From the IMG/VR virus record IMGVR_UViG_3300006810_000330, positions 1 to 26,232 of that record: 26,232 nucleotides of DNA. One strand, written 5' to 3'. The translations under genes and the position numbers were made by a program. The notes below the pieces were generated by a model that was not told the DNA's origin, made no database searches, and saw only the letters and a list, made by a program, of their open reading frames with translations. Below are positions 21,143-26,232 of this stretch, piece by piece. Within the stretch, counting starts at the first letter, position 1. Each line of letters opens with the position of its first letter. Source of the DNA: a virus.

Positions 21143-21299
21143 CTAGACTTTTTGTTTTTTTACATCAAAAGAAAATTTTAGTTGCAATGAAAATTCTCTT
21201 TTGAACAATCTAAATTTTTGTTTGAAATCTAGATTAAATATTTGCTTTGGCCTTTTGACTCCGTTCAGAATAAGGTCTACACCTCTATTTATGGGTAGG
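21143..21299 (-). other. gene-poor leader, possible non-ATG basic ORF
   Basis: These 157 nt between glutaredoxin and the membrane protein hold no ATG-started gene. A frame open through the whole gap encodes a very basic sequence (GVKRPKQIFNLDFKQKF, then RLFKREFSLQLKFSFDVKK). It could start at ATT or CTG near 21269 after AGAGG, or at TTG (21352) inside glutaredoxin. It may be a real small gene with an unusual start or just a long leader. Confidence 0.3.
21286..21293 (-). promoter_or_regulatory. late-promoter box CATAAATA
   Basis: CATAAATA on the minus strand matches the T4 late motif TATAAATA at 7 of 8 positions. It sits 7 nt after the glutaredoxin stop and about 155 nt before the membrane-protein ATG, so it would give either a long leader or transcripts for the candidate basic ORF. 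Confidence 0.45.
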
Positions 21300-21536
21300 T
21301 CAGAGGATTTTTTGTTCCCTGAGGAATTGAATTGTGTCACTACATCCCCCAATATTTTTGTTTTCTACGGATACTTGTGGAAAGGTGGATCCCTCACCAA
21401 ACTCTGCATAAAATTGATCCTTGGTAAAGTCTACATCAAGATTATAGACCACGTACTTCTGCTCTGTCAAGTCAAATACCTGTTTGATCTTATGGCAGTA
21501 TGGGCAATTGTTTTTTGAATATACGGTGAATGTCAT
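21300..21536 (-). CDS. grx: glutaredoxin
   Basis: The 78-aa protein is a complete minimal glutaredoxin. It starts MTFTVYSKNNCPYC with the dithiol site CPYC at residues 11-14. TFPQV (cis-Pro, 51-55) and GGCSD (63-67) bind glutathione. It most likely reduces ribonucleotide reductase (as T4 NrdC does), supporting dNTP synthesis alongside ThyX. The ATG overlaps the stop of the upstream 58-aa gene (ATGA), so translation is coupled. It belongs to the operon starting at the promoter at 21736-21764. Confidence 0.95.
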   Translation of the reverse strand: MTFTVYSKNNCPYCHKIKQVFDLTEQKYVVYNLDVDFTKDQFYAEFGEGSTFPQVSVENKNIGGCSDTIQFLREQKIL

Positions 21537-21709
21537 TTTGAGCTATCTTTTAAAACTATAACTTCTTTCTGAAATTCAGAATAGACAACCAATAACGGAT
21601 TATTCCTACCTTCTAAACAAGGTAGTTTGATCCGTATATACCTGCTACACATAAAGTCAATGATACCAACGTTCCCGTGGTACTCGACTTCCATTCCAAT
21701 TGCAAACAT
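21533..21709 (-). CDS. 58-aa conserved cyanophage protein upstream of glutaredoxin
   Basis: This frame is short but convincing: MFAIGMEVEYHGNVGIIDFM, CSRYIRIKLPCLEGRNN, then PLLVVYSEFQKEVIVLKDSS. The alternating strands look like a small beta-barrel (SH3/KOW-like: GMEVEYxGxVGIIDFxCxxY). I recall similar short proteins next to glutaredoxin genes in cyanophages. The stop overlaps the glutaredoxin start by 4 nt, and the gene is first after the terminator and promoter region. The function is unknown. Confidence 0.8.
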   Translation of the reverse strand: MFAIGMEVEYHGNVGIIDFMCSRYIRIKLPCLEGRNNPLLVVYSEFQKEVIVLKDSSK

Positions 21710-21711
21710 AC

Positions 21712-21753
21712 AAAAAGGTCATCCGCACACTATCTATTATAGCACGGATGACC
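21712..21753 (-). terminator. intrinsic terminator after the tail-fibre block
   Basis: A perfect 9-bp inverted repeat GGTCATCCG / CGGATGACC encloses a 19-nt loop. On the minus strand it is followed by TTTTT. It begins 8 nt after the TAA of the last fibre-region gene, the right place to end that transcript. The loop contains a TATAAT box. Confidence 0.8.
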
Positions 21754-21764
21754 CAATTTGTTAC
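21736..21764 (-). promoter_or_regulatory. sigma70-like promoter nested in the terminator
   Basis: The minus strand reads GTAACA, 17 nt, TATAAT. The -10 is perfect and lies in the loop of the terminator hairpin; the -35 (4 of 6) overlaps the stop codon of the upstream gene. It would drive the 58-aa gene and glutaredoxin. A transcript starting here keeps only the 3' arm of the hairpin and so escapes the terminator. Confidence 0.6.
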
Positions 21765-22027
21765 TCGTCAGCGGGTAGTGGTTCAGGTAGTCCAAATAAT
21801 GTACGTAGCTCTTCAACTGTAAGTCCAGCTGCGTTGAGCTTTTCTTCTGTTGTTAATGGTGCAGGTTCTGGTGGTGCGACGTAATCAGCAGCAGTAGCAC
21901 CAGAGCTGAGAAACTCGGCGTAATCGCTGTTGGCTGGATCCGTGGGGACAAAGGCGACGTTGCCGTCGGTGTCTTCACGCTTGAGGCTGGTTTGGTCAGC
22001 GTCGGCCCAGGTGTAGGTGTAAGTCAT
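21761..22027 (-). CDS. small fibre-region protein of cyanophage/Synechococcus type
   Basis: The protein is 88 aa: MTYTYTWADADQTSLKREDTD, DGNVAFVPTDPANSDYAEFL, a Pro-rich VAPPEPAPLTTEEKLNAAGLT and the helical end VEELRTLFGLPEPLPADE. I recall this protein as common beside tail-fibre genes in marine cyanophages. Its DNA is clearly more GC-rich than the rest of the window, suggesting recent acquisition. It may be a fibre assembly factor or a small virion component; this is inference from its place as last gene of the fibre block. Confidence 0.75.
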   Translation of the reverse strand: MTYTYTWADADQTSLKREDTDGNVAFVPTDPANSDYAEFLSSGATAADYVAPPEPAPLTTEEKLNAAGLTVEELRTLFGLPEPLPADE

Positions 22028-22042
22028 GGTTAGTTCTCGTGA

Positions 22043-23224
22043 TTAAAGTTCGGCATCAAAAAAGAGATAACTGGTCCCACTAGCAGCCCTAACAAAACCA
22101 CCTTCGCCACTATTGCCAGATATCCCAGCACCTATGACCAACTCAACCACTTGCCTCGTTGCGTTTGCGGTAAAGTTGGTAAAAGTATCTGGAGTACCAC
22201 TGTGATAAAAGATCCAATCATCGGTATTGCCGCTTTGCGCAAGCGTGGGGGAAGCTCTCATTTGTGTTGGAAACGAGAGGTAGCCATACGCTGTGTTGGA
22301 CAAATAGAAGACCATGTTCATGAGGCGAGCACTATCAGGTCTATAAAAATACCTCTGACACAGTGCAAGTTCAGTTCCGATTGGGCGGTGTTCAAACGGG
22401 GTCGCCTTGGAACCCAACTCTACTTGAACTCCAGTGATGCCAAGCTCGTTAGAAGTGCTATCTAAAAAGTTGACTTGATTAGGGGATGAATGATAATAAG
22501 TACCGCTAAACCAAGATCCAACCGTAGGTGATTGAAAAGCCGTTCCATTTGCGATGGTTAATTCCCAACGCAAACCCCTGAGATTTGTTTTCTCCCAAGT
22601 TCCAGTAATGTCACCAGGTACCGTATAAGTAATGGTCTGCCAATTGCCATCAGCAACTGGTGTAAACTCATGAATGTAGTTTCTATCCGCTGCGTTATTG
22701 CGGTGAATCATACAATAGGTTCCCGCCTTATTTGTTTTAAATTTAAAACTAACAGTTACTTCTTGTGCATTGCTAGTGCCATAATTTGCACAAGCAAAAT
22801 CGTACCCTTCAATGTGTTGATATATGGTGCTGTAATCAGCTGCATCAATGCTAGTATCCGCCGTTGTAACTACGACCTTTAGCCAATTTTGAAATCCATC
22901 AGGAGCGCCTGTCGTTTCTTGAGACTGAGTAATGACAGCTGGACTGGTCCCAACATTACCCTTAAAACGGTCTACAACGAAGTTGTTATTCCCGTTCGAT
23001 GAAGTGCCTGATGTACCCCTCTGAGCCACCTGCATAGCCCCATTGATGATGAGGTTCCTGTTACTTAGCGGACCAGCAGTAGGATAATTTAGACTATTAA
23101 TAGACGTAACATCTATATTGGTTGCCGTAGTAACACCAGAAACGACGATTCCACTTGAAGTTAATTCAATATTATTTGAAGGGGATTCTGCAGATTCTAC
23201 TTTACTGACACGAATAGTTGACAT
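22043..23224 (-). CDS. tail fibre / host-recognition protein
   Basis: This is a 393-aa protein. The N-terminus MSTIRVSKVESAESPSNNIELTSSG is a fibre-attachment type start. Then LSNRNLIINGAMQVAQRGTS and VVDRFKG begin a carbohydrate-binding-like jelly roll. VQVELGSKATPFEHRPIGTEL and CQRYFYR are hallmark phrases of cyanophage fibre tips. The C-terminal 90 residues (from about 305) differ in style and probably contact the host surface. An AATAAATA late box lies 21 nt upstream. Base composition is higher in GC than in the fibre genes before it. Confidence 0.85.
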   Translation of the reverse strand: MSTIRVSKVESAESPSNNIELTSSGIVVSGVTTATNIDVTSINSLNYPTAGPLSNRNLIINGAMQVAQRGTSGTSSNGNNNFVVDRFKGNVGTSPAVITQSQETTGAPDGFQNWLKVVVTTADTSIDAADYSTIYQHIEGYDFACANYGTSNAQEVTVSFKFKTNKAGTYCMIHRNNAADRNYIHEFTPVADGNWQTITYTVPGDITGTWEKTNLRGLRWELTIANGTAFQSPTVGSWFSGTYYHSSPNQVNFLDSTSNELGITGVQVELGSKATPFEHRPIGTELALCQRYFYRPDSARLMNMVFYLSNTAYGYLSFPTQMRASPTLAQSGNTDDWIFYHSGTPDTFTNFTANATRQVVELVIGAGISGNSGEGGFVRAASGTSYLFFDAEL

Positions 23225-23244
23225 GTTATATCAGTCTTTTTTGG

Positions 23245-23252
23245 TATTTATT
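23245..23252 (-). promoter_or_regulatory. late-promoter box AATAAATA before the 393-aa fibre gene
   Basis: The minus strand reads ATAATAAATACC, 7 of 8 to TATAAATA, 21 nt before the ATG. The TAA stop of the preceding gene overlaps the motif. Confidence 0.55.
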
Positions 23253-23526
23253 ATGAAGAAAGGGAATTAGCAGCCGTTTCCTGATTTCTCTGTGCTGCAG
23301 TCTTGACCAGGCCCTCTTCAAAAGCAGCAAGAACCATAGCATCCTTACCGACTACGGTGATTGCTTCGTTATTATTGAGTTTATGATCAGTATAAATCTT
23401 GCAGATCTCGTCAATTGCAATACGAGCACGATTGTGTGCGGCATTGTCAATCCAGTCTTGAACAGAAGCAGCAGTATATTCCATTGCCTTATTTTCTGCT
23501 TCAGTTAAAGTAACAGTATAATCCAT
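23251..23526 (-). CDS. small fibre-region accessory protein
   Basis: The 91-aa helical protein begins MDYTVTLTEAENKAMEYTAA, then VQDWIDNAAHNRARIAIDEI, and ends EEGLVKTAAQRNQETAANS. I recall the TLTxAExKA...VQDWIDNAxHxRxRIAxxEI pattern as a frequent small gene among marine cyanophage structural genes. It may be a capsid or fibre decoration protein or an assembly factor. It has its own late box (AATAAATA) 25 nt upstream, so it may be made at high level late in infection. Confidence 0.75.
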   Translation of the reverse strand: MDYTVTLTEAENKAMEYTAASVQDWIDNAAHNRARIAIDEICKIYTDHKLNNNEAITVVGKDAMVLAAFEEGLVKTAAQRNQETAANSLSS

Positions 23527-23550
23527 GGTTATATTTTAAATGTTTGGAAT

Positions 23551-23558
23551 TATTTATT
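23551..23558 (-). promoter_or_regulatory. late-promoter box AATAAATA before the 91-aa gene
   Basis: The minus strand reads TTAATAAATAATTCC, 25 nt before the ATG. The TAA stop of the upstream C1q-type fibre gene overlaps the motif, as at 23245 and 24378. Confidence 0.55.
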
Positions 23559-24363
23559 AAGATATTTTTGCGCCAGAAAACTGTATAAATCCATTACCTT
23601 GAATTAACTCAATTGTGTCAGATGACCAATAAGCATCAACTACATCACCTTGTGCTAATTTTACAATACAGTTTCCATGAATAATAGTATTTTCACCAAT
23701 ATCATCCCCATTTGATTGTCTTAATTCAATTCTTTGACGATATATCCCATTAACTCTAATATCATACATTGAATCCGCATTTACATTTGTATATGTAGAA
23801 ACAGTGAAAAAATAAACTCCAGCAACTGGTGCCGTGTAAGTATAATTTGAGGTATTATAGGAATTTGTATTATCAAATCCACCATTGGCACTAGTACTAT
23901 TGAATGGCAATCTTTGAGCACTCGTTATAACAGAATTACTGCCTTCTCTTGTTGCTCTAAATGCTGGTTGAAATGGAACACTCATATATCCATTACTATC
24001 AATTTGCCATCTTAAAGATCCTGATCCAATTTGACCAGTGTAAAGTGACAAATTAGTTTGATAGTGAGGTGCTATATTTCCACTAGTTGCTCCAATATCC
24101 CACCCACCACCATGTGGGCTTAATTGAAATTTTGATGTTGTATTTGCCGCACCAACTTCAATTAATTTTTGTGGATTAGTTGTACCGATGCCAACAGAAC
24201 CACCAGTCACGTTTATCGCATTAACATTAATATTATCACTACCATCAGACACAACAATCTTAGTGCCACTTGCAGGAAGTTCTAATGTATTATTTCCTGC
24301 TGCACTTGGAGCAGAAATCTCTACATATCCACTGGATTCACCCGTAAGTTTAATCTTAGCCAT
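23557..24363 (-). CDS. C1q-like tail fibre protein (268 aa)
   Basis: The N-terminus MAKIKLTGESSGYVEISAPS and TLELPASGTKIVVSDG is the usual fibre shaft start. VGIGTTNPQKLIEVG is a shaft repeat seen in chaperone-type fibre stems. From about residue 130 a C1q-like head follows: PFQPAFRATREGSN, NTSNYTYTAPVAGVYFFTVS, DIRVNGIYRQRI and VDAYWSSDTIELIQGNGFIQFSG. C1q-like heads trimerise and are used for receptor binding. It is a paralogue of the next gene (same QPAF and FTAPVAGxYFF core). A GATAAATA late box lies 15 nt upstream. Confidence 0.85.
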   Translation of the reverse strand: MAKIKLTGESSGYVEISAPSAAGNNTLELPASGTKIVVSDGSDNINVNAINVTGGSVGIGTTNPQKLIEVGAANTTSKFQLSPHGGGWDIGATSGNIAPHYQTNLSLYTGQIGSGSLRWQIDSNGYMSVPFQPAFRATREGSNSVITSAQRLPFNSTSANGGFDNTNSYNTSNYTYTAPVAGVYFFTVSTYTNVNADSMYDIRVNGIYRQRIELRQSNGDDIGENTIIHGNCIVKLAQGDVVDAYWSSDTIELIQGNGFIQFSGAKIS

Positions 24364-24377
24364 ATCGTGTTTTTAGA

Positions 24378-24385
24378 TATTTATC
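24378..24385 (-). promoter_or_regulatory. late-promoter box GATAAATA before the 268-aa fibre gene
   Basis: The minus strand reads AGGATAAATATC, 15 nt before the ATG. The TAA stop of the 291-aa fibre gene lies inside the box. Confidence 0.55.
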
Positions 24386-25256
24386 CTATAAAATAACCAG
24401 TGAAATATGATTGCATTCCTCTTACAGTCTTATCAGTCCAAACAGTTACATATTCGTTTGCAGCAAGAGAGATTACTGCCGAGAAATATAACATATGATG
24501 GTTTCCTGCAGGTTCATCATAAACAGGATTACTAGTGCTTTGAGATCCATGAAAATCAGTTCCATTGATTCTGAAACTCAACGCATGACCAGTAGTTGGT
24601 GCTCCATATAATTGGATAGAACAAGAGAAGAAATAAGCACCCGCAACAGGAGCAGTAAATCTGCCGTTTGATGTAGAATAATGACCGCCCCTATTTGTCT
24701 TTGTTCCATTAAAAACCTGATCACCCGAAGCCACCTGGTTCGCATTATCAGCCCTATATGCATAAAATGCAGGTTGGTATGGCATTGCCACCCTACCAGA
24801 ATCATCAATTATAAGTCTATCAGCAAGACTATTAGAGTTTCCATTACTAGTTGCAATCTTTATCCCACCACCAAAAGTTCCAGTAGGACCTCTCTTATAA
24901 CCATAAATCGCAGCCGTTGATATTAAAGTTTGTGGTTCACCAGCACTCCACCATCTTTGTGCAAATTTTATACCTGCTCCAGCATCACCAGAGGCATCCC
25001 CACCATGATAATTTAAATTGATTCCCGTATTTTGAGAGGAATTCGTTGTTGTGTTTAATTGTCCTGCAGGATCAAATTGTGGGCAACTAATGTCCAATTT
25101 AGTAAGAGGATTTGATGTTTGAATGCCAACATTACCATCATCAGTTGTTGTAATTACAGTGCCACCAGTGCCTACACTTATATTTGGAACTTCTACCTCA
25201 GAAGTAAGTGTACTAACACCAGTAATTGAACCAGACCCATTAATAGATACAGACAT
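24381..25256 (-). CDS. C1q-like tail fibre protein (291 aa)
   Basis: This is a fibre protein whose shaft starts MSVSINGSGSITGVSTLTS, with VPNISVGTGGTVITTTDDG and VGIQTSNPLTKLDIS, followed by an LNYHGGDASGDAGAGIKFAQ segment. From about residue 165 a C1q-like head follows: PYQPAFYAYRADNAN, NGRFTAPVAGAYFFSCS, HALSFRINGTDFHG and YVTVWTDKTVRGM. It begins at an ATG with a perfect AAGGAGG 4 nt upstream; the TAA stop of the preceding gene is within that Shine-Dalgarno sequence. There is no separate late box, so it is cotranscribed with the upstream fibre gene. Confidence 0.85.
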   Translation of the reverse strand: MSVSINGSGSITGVSTLTSEVEVPNISVGTGGTVITTTDDGNVGIQTSNPLTKLDISCPQFDPAGQLNTTTNSSQNTGINLNYHGGDASGDAGAGIKFAQRWWSAGEPQTLISTAAIYGYKRGPTGTFGGGIKIATSNGNSNSLADRLIIDDSGRVAMPYQPAFYAYRADNANQVASGDQVFNGTKTNRGGHYSTSNGRFTAPVAGAYFFSCSIQLYGAPTTGHALSFRINGTDFHGSQSTSNPVYDEPAGNHHMLYFSAVISLAANEYVTVWTDKTVRGMQSYFTGYFIG

Positions 25257-25265
25257 GACTCCTCC

Positions 25266-26232
25266 TTATACGATTGTCCAAACAGAACCTGCTGGAATAG
25301 TAACCGTGGCTCCAGCATTAATCGTAATTGGCCCAGCACTCATGGCATTCTTTCCTGAGGTAATTGTATAACTAGTCGTCACCGTATTATCATTTTCATA
25401 GAATACTGCATCTCCACCAGATCCAGAGGCTCCACCAAGACTTCCCCATGAACTAGAATACCCCTCAAACTGCTCATTCTCAGAGTTATAACGAATCATA
25501 CCAGCATCTGGTGATGCGGGTCTCTGTGCCGTTGTACCAGTATTTAGGCCAACTGCACCAGTTCCAGTAAACGTTGCGGTTGTTGCATTTACATTTCCAG
25601 TTACAGTAACACCAGTGTTTTGAGTAGTAAACTTTAAACTATTATTGTGATAAAGTTCTACTGAACCTGTCGGAGAGAAAGCCGCTGAAGTCTTAGATGA
25701 ATCTAAATTTCCAACTGTAATTGTTGGTGATAACAGGAATAAATTATTATTCTGTCGTATAAGTCCCAACCCAGCAGAATCATATTCTAATGAAAGTTGA
25801 TCACCAGTAGGACCAATCTGTATTGATTTTCCATCACCTATAACAACATGATCTTGGAATGTAGAAACACCAGAGACATTTAACTGATTAGAAAATGCTG
25901 TTCCAGTGACAGTAACACCAGCACCAGTGGTCTCAAATTTTTGATCAAGAATGCCACCACTAGTACCTGGGTGATATAGTTTTACACTTCCATTAGAACA
26001 GCTTGCATAATAATCGGCATTTTCATCCTTCCAACTATATTTACCCGCTCTCATATCAATGGAGTAGGCACTATCAGTGTCATTAAAAATTCTTAGTTGT
26101 TTTGAATTGCCCGCAATCGTGGCATAATTCGCACCATTTGTGGCAATCTCAATAGAACCACCAGAAGCAGGAAAATTAGAAGAAGTGAAAATGAGTTTAT
26201 CACCTTGTGTTCCAAAGATGATGTCACCTTCC
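25266..26232 (-). CDS. tail fibre protein, 5' end beyond the window
   Basis: The frame stays open to the window edge, so the true start is missing; at least 321 residues are present. The shaft contains paired repeats: GSVKLYHPGTSGG with FETTGAGVTVTGT, and GSVELYHNNSLKF with TTQNTGVTVTGN. TAQRPASPDAGMIRYNSEN and QFEGYSSSWGSLGG form a typical junction, and the end NTVTTSYTITSGKNAMSAGP then TINAGATVTIPAGSVWTIV is a common terminal beta motif of cyanophage fibres. An internal ATG at 26054 is not a credible start because coding continues upstream. Confidence 0.85.
   Translation of the reverse strand, partial: EGDIIFGTQGDKLIFTSSNFPASGGSIEIATNGANYATIAGNSKQLRIFNDTDSAYSIDMRAGKYSWKDENADYYASCSNGSVKLYHPGTSGGILDQKFETTGAGVTVTGTAFSNQLNVSGVSTFQDHVVIGDGKSIQIGPTGDQLSLEYDSAGLGLIRQNNNLFLLSPTITVGNLDSSKTSAAFSPTGSVELYHNNSLKFTTQNTGVTVTGNVNATTATFTGTGAVGLNTGTTAQRPASPDAGMIRYNSENEQFEGYSSSWGSLGGASGSGGDAVFYENDNTVTTSYTITSGKNAMSAGPITINAGATVTIPAGSVWTIV

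Noticed and set aside
1-26232. Integrase, attachment sites or insertion sequences
   Set aside because: No recombinase, transposase or terminal repeat was seen; the window looks like a lytic phage genome.

Overview
The window is a piece of a T4-like myovirus genome of the cyanophage type (a phage of marine Synechococcus or Prochlorococcus). The evidence is a set of T4 morphogenesis and replication homologues (gp4, gp5, gp26, gp27, gp48, gp53, gp54, gp32, gp33) alongside genes typical of cyanophages: CP12, the DUF1825 family, PhoH, ThyX, glutaredoxin, 2OG-Fe(II) oxygenases and C1q-headed tail fibres. The sequence is AT-rich, densely packed and mostly read from the minus strand. Assignments come from reading motifs, gene order and remembered family sequences; no search was run.

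Layout. 1-665 holds three minus-strand tRNA genes (Leu-TAA, a CAT tRNA and an unusual Ile-TAT) and a 58-codon HTH-like mini-gene. 662-944 holds another small gene with its sigma70 promoter and a hairpin that may end the structural operon. 941-12587 (minus) is the tail and baseplate-hub operon. In transcription order it has gp54, gp26 with a probable -1 frameshift extension, a tape-measure-like protein, a hub protein with a glucosaminidase domain, gp27-like, CP12, gp5-like, a beta-helical spike-like protein and two further virion proteins. 12618-14963 is a plus-strand island: gp4, a conserved unknown, gp48 and gp53. It converges with gp32, overlapping it by 4 bases.

14960-21709 (minus) is the replication, late-transcription and metabolism block: gp32, DUF1825, 2OG oxygenase, gp33, a RecB-like nuclease, PhoH, a second 2OG oxygenase, ThyX, several small unknowns, glutaredoxin and a small conserved protein. 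21712-21764 is a terminator hairpin with a promoter -10 box inside its loop. 21761-26232 (minus) is the host-recognition block: two small accessory proteins, a distal fibre protein and three further fibre genes, the last running off the window.

How the genes work together. gp4 finishes filled heads. gp54, gp48, gp53, gp27, gp5 and gp26 build the baseplate and start the tail tube. The long linker-containing proteins probably act as tape measure and tail-associated peptidoglycan hydrolase. gp33 couples host RNA polymerase to late promoters, and ATAAATA/CTAAATA boxes stand before several structural genes, often overlapping the stop codon of the gene upstream. CP12 (Calvin-cycle inhibitor), ThyX and glutaredoxin (deoxynucleotide supply) bias host metabolism towards phage DNA synthesis. 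The most notable points are the gp26 frameshift arrangement, cp12 sitting between the two hub genes, and the apparent move of cell-wall hydrolysis from gp5 to another hub protein.
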